From the NCBI RefSeq assembly GCF_024699925.1, contig NZ_JAJOMX010000001.1:3262001-3326000 (forward strand): a stretch of DNA of 64,000 nucleotides. Direction: 5' to 3'. Numbering within the stretch: position 1 is the first letter of the stretch; every line of letters starts with the position of its first letter. The notes below the pieces were generated by a model that saw nothing but the letters and a program-made list of their open reading frames with translations, was not told the origin of the DNA and ran no database searches. This DNA is from Mesorhizobium sp. J428 (GTDB lineage: Bacteria > Pseudomonadota > Alphaproteobacteria > Rhizobiales > Rhizobiaceae). This document shows, one piece after another, positions 25,462 to 33,250 of the stretch. The position numbers were made by a program, and so were the translations under genes.

Positions 25462-25953
25462 TTAGCGCTCGCGATTACGACTCCACTGGCCCCGCCGCTC
25501 GATGTGGCTGCGCCGGTCGACCGCCCGTCCGAACTGCTCACGCGCGGTGCCGCGCAGGTTGTTCTCGCGCATCGATTCCTCGACGATGGCTTTGAGGCCC
25601 GTACGCTCTAGCTCATCGATCTTCGCAAGACGCTGCTGATGCGCCTGGCGCACTTCGCGTTCGGCTTGCCGCGTGAGCTCATTGGCGTCGAACGCGTCCT
25701 CACCCGCCCAGCGTGGCTTCAGATCGAAAGATTTTGCGCCGGCGTCGTCGACGAGACGCTGGCGCACCATTTCCACCCGTGAGTGGTAGCGGGTCTCAAA
25801 GCGTTTTTGCTCCTTGATCCGGGCCTCGTCGCACTGGCGCCAGATGTCGGTGACGCGCCGCCACTGGTGTGGGGCTTTCAGGGTGCTCGCCTCATGGCGC
25901 AGCGTTGCCAGATCGAAGCTGCGCGAAAGTTCCTCGGAGATGGTCAAAGCCAT
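25462..25953 (-). CDS. charged helical protein of unknown function
   Basis: 163 residues from ATG 25953 (MALTISEELSRSFDL); ATG 25977 would add eight residues. It is rich in Arg, Glu and Gln, likely mostly helical, with no signal or membrane segment. The C-terminus is strongly basic (DRRSHIERRGQWSRNRER), which suggests nucleic acid contact. It lies between the palindromic promoter and the small plus-strand gene at 26016. The family was not recognised. Confidence 0.6.
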   Translation of the reverse strand: MALTISEELSRSFDLATLRHEASTLKAPHQWRRVTDIWRQCDEARIKEQKRFETRYHSRVEMVRQRLVDDAGAKSFDLKPRWAGEDAFDANELTRQAEREVRQAHQQRLAKIDELERTGLKAIVEESMRENNLRGTAREQFGRAVDRRSHIERRGQWSRNRER

Positions 25954-26015
25954 GGTGAGCCTCGTTTTGCCGGACAAATTTGCGAAGCGCGGATCGATCC
26001 AGGCATGCTCTGAGC

Positions 26016-26270
26016 ATGAGATGGTTCGAACACCGCGAGGATGTGGAGGAGTGGCTGCGGCCGCTCGGCTACGATGCGTTCTGGCGCGAGATAGAGCGTT
26101 ACGCAGTCACACTCGAAGCCAAGGTCAGCTGCGATATGCAGATAGAATCCGGCTCTATCGACGAGGAGACCGTTCTGACCGCACTCAAGGCGCTGGCCGT
26201 AGTCGATTTGGTCGAGCGCTACGAACTGGCGCGCCGTCCCGTCGATATGCCCTGGATATCGCTTCATTGA
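26016..26270 (+). CDS. small acidic protein of unknown function
   Basis: 84 residues from ATG 26016 (MRWFEHREDVEEWLRPLGYD); upstream in-frame codons to 25980 look non-coding. It is acidic and helical with one cysteine. It lies on the opposite strand to its neighbours and overlaps the end of the frameshifted gene 26264-26522 by 7 bp. It was not recognised; it reads like a small plasmid-type protein. Confidence 0.5.
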   Translation: MRWFEHREDVEEWLRPLGYDAFWREIERYAVTLEAKVSCDMQIESGSIDEETVLTALKALAVVDLVERYELARRPVDMPWISLH

Positions 26271-26522
26271 GCGGCCTCCACTGACTTGCGGAACGCAATC
26301 CAGCCGCAACGTCCGTCCGTCGCATCGGTGGTGAAAGCGCCATACGGTCCGATGAAGGTGCATCTGGTGTAATGCCGAGAGGCGTAGTCCCCGGCATCGC
26401 CGCCCATGAACGAGCGACCAGATGAAGTGCGGCAGGCCATAGAGTTGGTATGCACCAACTGCCGCCATCGGACCGGCGAGCCAGAGCAAATAGGAGAGGC
26501 GCAAGAGCCGTGGATGTTTCAT
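26264..26522 (-). pseudogene. small membrane protein, frameshifted
   Basis: The N-terminal part, from ATG 26522, reads a membrane anchor (LLWLAGPMAAVGAYQLYGLP) followed by HFIWS. The reading then continues in another frame as MGGDAGDYASRHYTRCTFIG and on to RCGWIAFRKSVEAAQ. The switch near 26410-26420 is explained by one missing or extra base. The ATG overlaps the end of the coupling ATPase gene (ATGA), so it is the last gene of that operon. Function is unknown; the joined protein would be about 85 residues. Confidence 0.6.
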
Positions 26523-27901
26523 GGCCGATGCCCCGTTGCCAGCGTCACTTTCGGGTCGGGGGTGAGCGTGCCGCCTTCCAGCGGGTTGGCGCCAAGCTCA
26601 TAACAATAGGGCGCGATCTGATTCTGGCGGATTTTCTTGCAATGGATGAAGCCGACATCGGCAATGTGGAGGATTTGTTCGTCGCCCGGCAATCGCATCA
26701 GCGCTTCGGCGCTGAAGAGCCGTTCCCGCCCGGTCGAATAATTGCCGGTAAAACTCTGCTTGTCTGAGGCAAGACCCAGCCCGCGCTGAATGTTGAGTGT
26801 CTCGCCCATCGCGCGGCTCAGCCTTTCGGCCTCTTCAAAGTTCGAGAATTTGAGATACTGCTTGATCGTGCAGTTCTCTTCGAGAAGTGCGGTTTCTTTC
26901 TCCCCGTACTTACGCACGATGTCCTGGCGCGACTGCGTGATGAAGTGGCTGCGTGCAGAGAAAGCGCGCTGGATGGTGACGCGGTTCAGCGCATCGCGCA
27001 GCGGCGCGTTGCAGAACTCATCGAGGATATAATCGGCCTTGCCAGCGCCACCGGAAAGCTGCGCATCCATCAGTGCCAAGAAATGTAGTGCGAAGTAGGG
27101 TCCCAATCGTTCGGCATAGCGCGCCGGATTGACGAAGCAGACGATCCATTTGTCGCGGATTAGTTCGGCGTGGGTAACATCCGGCGCGCGGCCTGCGTTT
27201 GCCAGTGGCCCGAACGAGAAGATCTTGAGCGAGGTGAGCGCCGATCGCAGATGCTGCGCATAATGCTCTGGGTTTTGCTCGCGCATCTCGAGTACCTGGC
27301 GTGCGCTCGCCGCCAGCGTAGTATCAAGCGATCCCAGTGCCCCTTTAAGCGCTCTATCCCACAGCAGTGGGTCGGCGAGCAGCGCGTGCAATCCGCCCGG
27401 AAAAGCGAGGCGACGATGGCCGTCGAGCAACAGGTTGATGCCGAGTTCAATGAAGCCCGCACGCGGACTTTCGCGCCAATAAAAGTTCTTGTGGTCGTCC
27501 TTCGGCTCATCGATCAGCGCGTGGCTCATATTCTCGATAATGAAGGGCAGATGGCTTACCCCGGCATTCAGCGCGGCCACGGCGGAGCCGAAAGCATTGA
27601 GCGAAATGCGGTGCGGGTAGTTGGCGCCCATCACGCCAAAATCGTCGAGCACGCCGAACTTGCGGCCGTGCTTAAGGCACATCGGCCCGATCTGCGCCGC
27701 GACCTCACCGTTCTTAACGTCATTTACGAACATCGCGCGGCTGTGATCGGAAAGCAGGCTTTGCACCGCAGGGATCGCCACGCAGGTCGTCTTGCCCCCG
27801 CCCGCGGCAGCGTAGCAGATCGAGGAACCGGCATTGGCCGGCTCCCAGATCGGACGGCCATCGAAAGTAAGTCCGAGAATGCGCGCTCCAACCTTGGTCA
27901 T
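26519..27901 (-). CDS. VirD4/TraG-family coupling ATPase (type IV coupling protein)
   Basis: 460 residues from ATG 27901, which overlaps the preceding stop (ATGA); an in-frame extension upstream is out-of-frame translation of the neighbour. Walker A is AAAGGGKTT at residues 31-39. A Walker B-like ADYILDEFCNAP and a later ARSHFITQSRQDIVRKYG fit VirD4/TraG ATPases. It lacks its own N-terminal membrane helices, so the small two-helix proteins encoded just upstream may anchor it. It would feed the relaxase-DNA complex to a secretion channel at the inner membrane. Confidence 0.8.
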   Translation of the reverse strand: MTKVGARILGLTFDGRPIWEPANAGSSICYAAAGGGKTTCVAIPAVQSLLSDHSRAMFVNDVKNGEVAAQIGPMCLKHGRKFGVLDDFGVMGANYPHRISLNAFGSAVAALNAGVSHLPFIIENMSHALIDEPKDDHKNFYWRESPRAGFIELGINLLLDGHRRLAFPGGLHALLADPLLWDRALKGALGSLDTTLAASARQVLEMREQNPEHYAQHLRSALTSLKIFSFGPLANAGRAPDVTHAELIRDKWIVCFVNPARYAERLGPYFALHFLALMDAQLSGGAGKADYILDEFCNAPLRDALNRVTIQRAFSARSHFITQSRQDIVRKYGEKETALLEENCTIKQYLKFSNFEEAERLSRAMGETLNIQRGLGLASDKQSFTGNYSTGRERLFSAEALMRLPGDEQILHIADVGFIHCKKIRQNQIAPYCYELGANPLEGGTLTPDPKVTLATGHRP

Positions 27902-28200
27902 TCGATCATCCCCGCGTTTCGCAGCTGCGCATCGGTGGCGAGCGAGGCCTGTTTGGGCGCGCCCCCTTGCGCGAGATAATCGGCCAGAGCCCGCTCCTTG
28001 GCGTAGAGCTCGCGCGCGAGGCGCAGCGCGTTGGAAATGCCCCCGAGGCAGGCCAAGGCAAGCATGATGCCGAGCACACCAAGCCCCCACCAATAGGGAG
28101 ACGATGGCCAGACTGCCCAGGCGCCAAAGCCGCAGGCGGCAGCGAAAAGAAGCTGAATGTTGATGGCGACGATGACGCCGATGTTGCGAGACGGTGTCAT
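27898..28200 (-). CDS. two-helix membrane protein of the coupling-ATPase operon
   Basis: 100 residues. Two hydrophobic segments (about residues 8-30, INIQLLFAAACGFGAWAV, and 36-58, WWGLGVLGIMLALACLGGI) precede a charged, cytoplasmic-looking C-terminus. It overlaps both neighbours by 4 bp (ATGA at each end). It resembles the detached membrane anchor of a coupling protein, which is inference. The family was not recognised. Confidence 0.68.
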   Translation of the reverse strand: MTPSRNIGVIVAINIQLLFAAACGFGAWAVWPSSPYWWGLGVLGIMLALACLGGISNALRLARELYAKERALADYLAQGGAPKQASLATDAQLRNAGMIE

Positions 28201-28607
28201 GATGCCACGGGCTCTTGGCTGGCCCGTTTATCGCCGTGACGGGCAACGATCGCCTGCTCGACCGCCGTGCGCACCTGGCGCAAGCGCGAGAGCGGTCCGA
28301 AGTTCATCGCGACCTCGTCGTCACGCAGCGCCAGCGAATGCACGCGCAGCGTGCCGAACAGAAGCGCCAGCCCAATTGCGGCGATGGAAACGCCGGTGAG
28401 CGTGACGATTTCCGACGCCAGCAAATAGCGGCGGAAGACCAGCGCGAAACCGATCAGGCCAGTGGCCGGCAATCCCGCAAAGAACAGCAGCGGGCGCCCA
28501 ACCGAGACATATTCGATGCGATCGATGGCGTAGCTCTTGCGCGGCGTGCGCAGCAGCCGGTCGGTCACTTCGAAGCCGCCGCCGCGAAAATAGACGAGCG
28601 GTTCCAT
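28197..28607 (-). CDS. membrane protein of unknown function
   Basis: 136 residues from ATG 28607. A short N-terminal domain (MEPLVYFRGGGFEVTDRLLR) is followed by two adjacent hydrophobic helices around residues 45-90 (LLFFAGLPATGLIGFALVF, IVTLTGVSIAAIGLALLF), then a polar C-terminus. The layout resembles small bacterial PH-like or DUF6232-type membrane proteins, but this is a weak resemblance. Its start overlaps the previous stop by one base (TGATG). Confidence 0.62.
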   Translation of the reverse strand: MEPLVYFRGGGFEVTDRLLRTPRKSYAIDRIEYVSVGRPLLFFAGLPATGLIGFALVFRRYLLASEIVTLTGVSIAAIGLALLFGTLRVHSLALRDDEVAMNFGPLSRLRQVRTAVEQAIVARHGDKRASQEPVAS

Positions 28608-29224
28608 CACGAACCTGTCTTGGCGGCCGTGCAGCCGCCGCTCGCATGCACCCGCACCATCTTCTGGTCGAACAATTTGAGGCTCGTCGGGCGGATCACC
28701 GAGAGCGTGCCGGAGAAGATCGCCCAATCGGTGCGGGTCTCGCCGATCGCCTGGTCGGCAACGCAGCCGCAGACATCGCCGGCGCGAGCGAGATCGCTCG
28801 CGGTCTTGTCCTTCAATTGCGCGAGCGAGCGCTCATATGCTTCGCGCGCCGCGCGCTTTTGCTGCTCGATCAGTGCGAAGGTTTGCTGGACCGTGCCGTC
28901 AAATCCAAAGTAGTCGCCCATGCCCTGGCTCATGCCGCGCAGGTCGTTCATGAACGGGCTATTGAGCATGCGCCGTGCCTGGTCGGCGGCGAATTCCTGC
29001 GCGGCATCGATCTGCGGCAGCGGGATCGATGCCGCCTGTTCGTCCGCCGCCTTGGCGACGAGGTTTTTGAAGTTGCCTTCGCACAAGGGCACATGGTCAG
29101 CGCGCACGACGCGCGATGCGATCTCCGGACCGATGATGAAGTAGTTGGCGCCGCCCCAGGCGATGATGGAAACCACCAGCGCTTTCGGCGCGATGTCTGC
29201 AATGTCTTTGAGCATGGACGTCAT
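28607..29224 (-). CDS. single-span, cysteine-containing protein of unknown function
   Basis: 205 residues. One membrane segment (about 12-32, APKALVVSIIAWGGANYFI) is followed by a helical extracytoplasmic-looking domain with four cysteines (LCEGNF, DVCGCVADQ, GGCTAAK) that could form disulfides in the periplasm. ATG 29215 is an alternative start. It is in the same overlapping operon, 17 bp after the larger membrane protein gene. The family was not recognised. Confidence 0.65.
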   Translation of the reverse strand: MTSMLKDIADIAPKALVVSIIAWGGANYFIIGPEIASRVVRADHVPLCEGNFKNLVAKAADEQAASIPLPQIDAAQEFAADQARRMLNSPFMNDLRGMSQGMGDYFGFDGTVQQTFALIEQQKRAAREAYERSLAQLKDKTASDLARAGDVCGCVADQAIGETRTDWAIFSGTLSVIRPTSLKLFDQKMVRVHASGGCTAAKTGS

Positions 29225-29241
29225 CCTTCTCGAATCGGGAT

Positions 29242-30483
29242 TCAGGTTCGGTGAGTGGGATTGCTACGGACATCAGCGGCATGGCCGTTGGCGATGGGAC
29301 GGCCGCGGCTTGGCGTCGGTGGACGCGGCGAGCCGTCGCCGTCGTCGTCATCCTCGCTCCTGCGCATAGCGCCGTTGCGCTGCTCCTGCCTGTACGTGTC
29401 CCAGGTCAAGGCCCAGAAGGTGTAGGCCCACAGCGTCAGCGGAAAGATCAGCTCCACGACGACGCAGATGGCGGCCACGGGCAAGAAGTGGGCGATGTAA
29501 GTGAATGTGTCGGACACGCCGGTGCGCTTCGGGAAAGCAGGCGCGACGACCATCGTCTTCTCGATGCTGGCGACAACGGCCGCGAGACTTTGGCCGTGAC
29601 GCGTGAGCAGCGCGCCGAGGCGCGCCTGCGCTTCCGGGCGGCCGGGGAGGCTAACGCCTGCCTGCAATTCGCTGGCGTAGGCCGAAAGCAGCGTTAGCGG
29701 TGTGACCGCCTCCAAGGCACCAGCATCCTGGCGGATTTTGGCGTCAATCGTTTGCAGGCCCGCACGGCGCTGATTGAGGTCGCGGCTCTCGTCGCCAAGA
29801 ACCGATTGATATTCAATCAGCCCGGCATGCAGGCGATCAGCAATCTGGTGGCGCTGCGCATCCGCAGCCACGACCTGCTCCCCGATGCTCGTCGCACGTC
29901 CGGCATATTCCTGCACGGCGCGCGCCACCGGGCCGTTGCCGCCTTTGCCGCGTCCGGAGATGCACGATTCCGCGATCTCACAGGCGGTCTTTTGCTCCAG
30001 GTCCGATACAATGGCGCGGATCGCCGGATCGGCAAGCGAGGCTTGCGCCGCAGCACTGGTCTGCGCGCTGACGTAGGCGCTTAAAGCGGCACCGTGCTCT
30101 TGTAGCCGCAGCTCACCCACATCCCGGAATACCAATCCGGAATAGGTCGCGGCAAAGAGGCCAGCGCCAACCGCAAGAATCGAGCCGATGCTCACTAGTG
30201 TCGCACCGAGAAAGCCGGTAGTGGCCAGCGGTGCGCCGCGCTCGATCGCCAGCTTGTTGACGCCAAACGCGACGATCGTAGCGCTAAGCGCCAGCGTTGA
30301 CGCCTTCACAAGCGGCCACCAACCGCTGCCCTCGATAATGTTCGGCATGGCCAGGAACAGCATGATGCCGCTCAAGACGGCGAGTAGCGGCAGCGCGACA
30401 TCAAGGATCGGCGGCAACCGCCGGCGCTTCGGCAGGCGGAGCGGCTCCGCTACTTGAGACGACGGAATGTTGCCGTGGAACAT
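29242..30483 (-). CDS. multi-span membrane protein with a central helical domain
   Basis: 413 residues. Three N-terminal helices (about 28-47, 57-77, 88-110) are followed by a ~200-residue soluble helical domain (SAQTSAAAQASLADP; cysteines in TACEIAESCISG) and a C-terminal membrane hairpin near 330-365 (FLPVAAICVVVELIFPLTLW). The tail is highly acidic and then Pro/Arg-rich. Position in the operon with the coupling ATPase suggests a structural or gating role at the inner membrane. No homologue was recognised. Confidence 0.68.
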   Translation of the reverse strand: MFHGNIPSSQVAEPLRLPKRRRLPPILDVALPLLAVLSGIMLFLAMPNIIEGSGWWPLVKASTLALSATIVAFGVNKLAIERGAPLATTGFLGATLVSIGSILAVGAGLFAATYSGLVFRDVGELRLQEHGAALSAYVSAQTSAAAQASLADPAIRAIVSDLEQKTACEIAESCISGRGKGGNGPVARAVQEYAGRATSIGEQVVAADAQRHQIADRLHAGLIEYQSVLGDESRDLNQRRAGLQTIDAKIRQDAGALEAVTPLTLLSAYASELQAGVSLPGRPEAQARLGALLTRHGQSLAAVVASIEKTMVVAPAFPKRTGVSDTFTYIAHFLPVAAICVVVELIFPLTLWAYTFWALTWDTYRQEQRNGAMRRSEDDDDGDGSPRPPTPSRGRPIANGHAADVRSNPTHRT

Positions 30484-30498
30484 GACGATCTCCAGTGA

Positions 30499-31293
30499 TT
30501 AGCGCGCCGCGAGCGGCAGGTTGCAGGTCGTGCAGGCAAGGTGGGCGTTCGAGCGCGACCACGCCCGAAGGTCGCAGCCGCCGCACACGAAGCGCGTGCG
30601 AGTGTTCTTCGCGATCGCCGGCGCCATGGCGGGCGCGGCGACGACGGGGGATGCAGGGCGGTTCATCCGGTTGTCGCGCCACTCGACGACATGGCCGGAG
30701 CCGAGCAGCTCGGCGCAGACGCGCTCGAAAAGACCGCCTTCGATGATGTAGTGGGCCATCTGGAAACCGGTGCGAGCCCCTCCGGGCTCGCCGGTTTTGG
30801 ATGGCATCAGGCCGATCGCTTCCATCTTCTCGGCCCATTGCAGATCATGGTAGCCGCCGGCGCCCTTGCCGCCCTTGCGGTTCGGCTTGCCCAAATCCTC
30901 GCGCCACTGGTGCGTCATCTCGTGCACGAAGATCGACAGGCTGCCGACATCGCCCGACGCCTCGAACCAGGTCGGGTTCATCGAGATTTCGTGGGCTGGA
31001 ATGCCGTCGCGATCCTGGAAGGCGCGTGGACAGAAAGTGCCGAGCGGGCGTCCGCGCTTCAGGGTGATGACGCAGTTCTGCAACTTACCCTGGAACAGCC
31101 TTGCATTGTAGAAGTTGAATGCAGCCTGCCACAGAGCGTAGGTTTCCACTGTCGGCAGGCGCGGCCGCGAATTTTTGTACAGATCAAATTTGAGCGCCTC
31201 CGGTTCGCGTTCATCCGTCTGGCGGAACAGCGCTTCAAGGACCGGGACTTTTGCGTCGTTGGATGAGTACGCGACGCTCGATGATTTCTGCAT
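30499..31293 (-). CDS. SprT-like zinc metalloprotease with zinc ribbon
   Basis: 264 residues. The gluzincin motif HEMTHQW is at residues 124-130, followed by GYHDLQWAEKMEAIGLMPS with a plausible third ligand. The C-terminus holds a four-cysteine zinc ribbon (FVCGGC...ACTTC). This matches the SprT/Spartan-like layout, a family that includes proteases acting on DNA-protein crosslinks. It heads the leftward operon ending in the coupling ATPase. A role in processing the covalent relaxase-DNA adduct or host nucleoproteins is an inference from that context. Confidence 0.8.
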   Translation of the reverse strand: MQKSSSVAYSSNDAKVPVLEALFRQTDEREPEALKFDLYKNSRPRLPTVETYALWQAAFNFYNARLFQGKLQNCVITLKRGRPLGTFCPRAFQDRDGIPAHEISMNPTWFEASGDVGSLSIFVHEMTHQWREDLGKPNRKGGKGAGGYHDLQWAEKMEAIGLMPSKTGEPGGARTGFQMAHYIIEGGLFERVCAELLGSGHVVEWRDNRMNRPASPVVAAPAMAPAIAKNTRTRFVCGGCDLRAWSRSNAHLACTTCNLPLAAR

Positions 31294-31421
31294 GGTCGGC
31301 CGCGCTCCTGGTTCGCTATGCCTGCAATTGGGAGCACGCTAGGCTGGACCGGCTGGATCAATCGCAGTCCGATCACAGCGGGAACGTCAGGTTGAGAGCC
31401 GTCAAACGGGTTTTTCGCATT

Positions 31422-32157
31422 ATGGCTGGACCAATCACCGACGCCGGACTAGTCACTGGACCAATCACCGAGGTGGAGCGCGCTAGGGTCGCTGAGGCTG
31501 CTCGAATCTATTCAATCGGGATGAGCCTGTCCGCGCAGGCACTGGCAGAACGCATCATGCACCATCCAAAGGTGGAGTTGCGGGCCATGCCGCGCGACGG
31601 GATAAGACCGCTATCACGCCGCGCCATCGAGAACCTGCTATTGGGCAAGCGCGTCAAGGCGCCGACGATTCATTCGGTGCGGCAGTTTATACTGTTAGAA
31701 TCCGGCCTGCCGGAGCATCTGTTCCGCATCGACGAAAAGTTGATACGCGCGGCACGCGCGGAGATGGCCTTCCGCGTTGTCGGACAGCGCCCGCACGGGG
31801 CATTTCGAGCAGTTCGTGTCGAAGCTGATAGTCACTCAGCAGGAAGGCCGCTACAGCATCCCTTTCGAGATACAATATGATCGGGGCGAACGACTGCTGT
31901 TTTCACGCGGCGTCGTTATCATCGACAGGCCGCATTCGCCGGATCAGCAGCGCATCTTCGTGAGCGGCTACTGTGTCCCGGTCGAAGGCCATCTCTGCTG
32001 CACAATGTACGATCACATCAATGCCGAGGCATATATAGTCAATATCGACATTCCCGATTTCGCTACACGGCATTTCGGAACCATAAGGAAGGAGCGGGGC
32101 ACGCTGCAAAGCATCTTCCAGCAAGGCTCAACGCCCGCGCGCGTCTGCTTCCGCTGA
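31422..32157 (+). pseudogene. probable DNA-binding regulator split by a frameshift
   Basis: From ATG 31422 the frame reads a helical N-terminal domain with MSLSAQALAERIM and SRRAIENLLLGKRVKAPT, which looks like a helix-turn-helix-type region, up to AEMAFRVVG near 31780. The family-like sequence then moves to the frame of 31777-32157 (TGHFEQFVSKLIVTQQEGRY...). A single indel around 31775-31785 would join them into ~245 residues. It faces the SprT operon across a divergent promoter region. The first codons contain a 16-bp direct repeat. Two separate small genes are the alternative. Confidence 0.5.
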
Positions 32158-32183
32158 AAATCCAAGAGCGCATCGACAAAGTC

Positions 32184-32378
32184 GTGCTTCGACCGAGTTC
32201 GGACGTTCCGAAAATCCACATGGACCTTTTGAACAAATACGGCCGTTTCATGCAGGACCAGGAGTTTACTCTTTGGGCTCAGCCCGAAAATGCTGACATT
32301 TTCTGGATTGGCGGAAAAGTATATAGCGAATACTGCTTGAAAATTATTAAGGCGCGACCAGATTATATAGGTGAATGA
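32184..32378 (+). CDS. small protein of unknown function
   Basis: 64 residues from GTG 32184. It has protein-like composition (KIHMDLLNKYGRFMQDQEF, FWIGGKVYSEYCLKII) and is likely alpha/beta. The same frame is open further upstream (LPLKIQERIDKVV), so it may be the C-terminal part of the broken gene before it. Its end overlaps the next gene start by 8 bp. Confidence 0.42.
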   Translation: MLRPSSDVPKIHMDLLNKYGRFMQDQEFTLWAQPENADIFWIGGKVYSEYCLKIIKARPDYIGE

Positions 32379-32724
32379 TGAAGATATTGACATAGTATAT
32401 TTGACTTATTACGAGGCTGTTTATTCGCAAGCCATCGCTGGAAGTGACCTTTCGGAGGTTCGCCGTCTCCATGCAGAGCGCCTTCCGATCAATCACCGGT
32501 TCATGGGAACTGAACAGACGGGCCTTCATAAGGCTGCCGCCAGCGGGACAGACGCCTTATTCTACTACTTTCTGCTTCACCCGGATATCGACCTGAGCAT
32601 CACGGACGTAAACGGCCGTGACGCTGCCAGCTATGCCGAGATTATGGGGCGCTGGGAACGCGGCGAAGAAATTCGGCAGCAGGCGCGTCAAGGCCAGCAA
32701 CTTAAGTTTTGCCCGAAGCCATAG
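32371..32724 (+). CDS. ankyrin-repeat-like small protein
   Basis: 117 residues from GTG 32371; the nearby ATGs are out of frame. Ankyrin-type sequence is visible: TGLHKAAASGTDALFYYFL, then LHPDIDLSITDVNGRDAAS. That is about one and a half repeats, suited to protein-protein binding in the cytosol. It overlaps the preceding small frame and may be co-translated with it. Confidence 0.55.
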   Translation: MNDEDIDIVYLTYYEAVYSQAIAGSDLSEVRRLHAERLPINHRFMGTEQTGLHKAAASGTDALFYYFLLHPDIDLSITDVNGRDAASYAEIMGRWERGEEIRQQARQGQQLKFCPKP

Positions 32725-33250
32725 CAAGGCGCCCGATCCCAACGTTGGCAGCCACCTTGTTCTATCGCAGCAGGCCTATGAGATGACGATCGTTTGCCAA
32801 TTGACCCGCCCCCTGATTTTCATCCAACTGCTATTGAAGCCTAGCAGTCGATGATACCTCGTAGAACAGGCTGGGCAGTGAACCGCCGGAAGGCAAGCTG
32901 TGTTTCGTCGGACGAAACCAGCATTGCAAGGGGCTTCGCCCCGTTGCATCCCCTCTGCTTTGGCGCGGTTCCGGCATCGAGCCGTCACCACGCCAGCGAA
33001 ACGTCCGCCGTTTCATCGCGTGCAGGCGGAGCGTTCCTGCCCCTCCCGAAACCCAACCCATGACCAATCCTGCACGGATTGGATGCCCGCCAGCGTCTGC
33101 CGCTGGACCGCATTAGGGTGTCTGCCGCCCTAAACCGCGCCATGCTTTCCCACATGGAGGCGACTGGTAGGACTTCGCTCTCCCCGGCCCCATCGACCAA
33201 GGAGCCTTCGATGCCCCTTGGAACCCTGATATGGAACTTTGCGCCCGATC
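32725..33250. other. non-coding region with palindromes and three consecutive hairpins
   Basis: No convincing gene in 526 bp. A perfect dyad GTTTCGTC-G-GACGAAAC lies at 32902-32918, and a GGGGC-TTC-GCCCC hairpin at about 32939-32952. Three perfect hairpins sit side by side: 33064-33082 (CCAATCC/GGATTGG, loop TGCAC), 33090-33106 (CCAGCG/CGCTGG, loop TCTGC) and 33113-33133 (TTAGGG/CCCTAA, loop TGTCTGCCG). Candidate structured RNA, single-stranded promoter or transfer-origin region. Confidence 0.6.

Noticed and set aside
25944..26392. Downstream part of the 192-codon frame beginning at 26522
   Set aside because: After the first ~37 residues the family-like sequence moves to another frame, so the remainder is out-of-frame translation.
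27902..28246. N-terminal extension of the coupling ATPase frame
   Set aside because: It is the shifted translation of the two-helix protein gene; ATG 27901 with a 4-bp overlap is far better supported.
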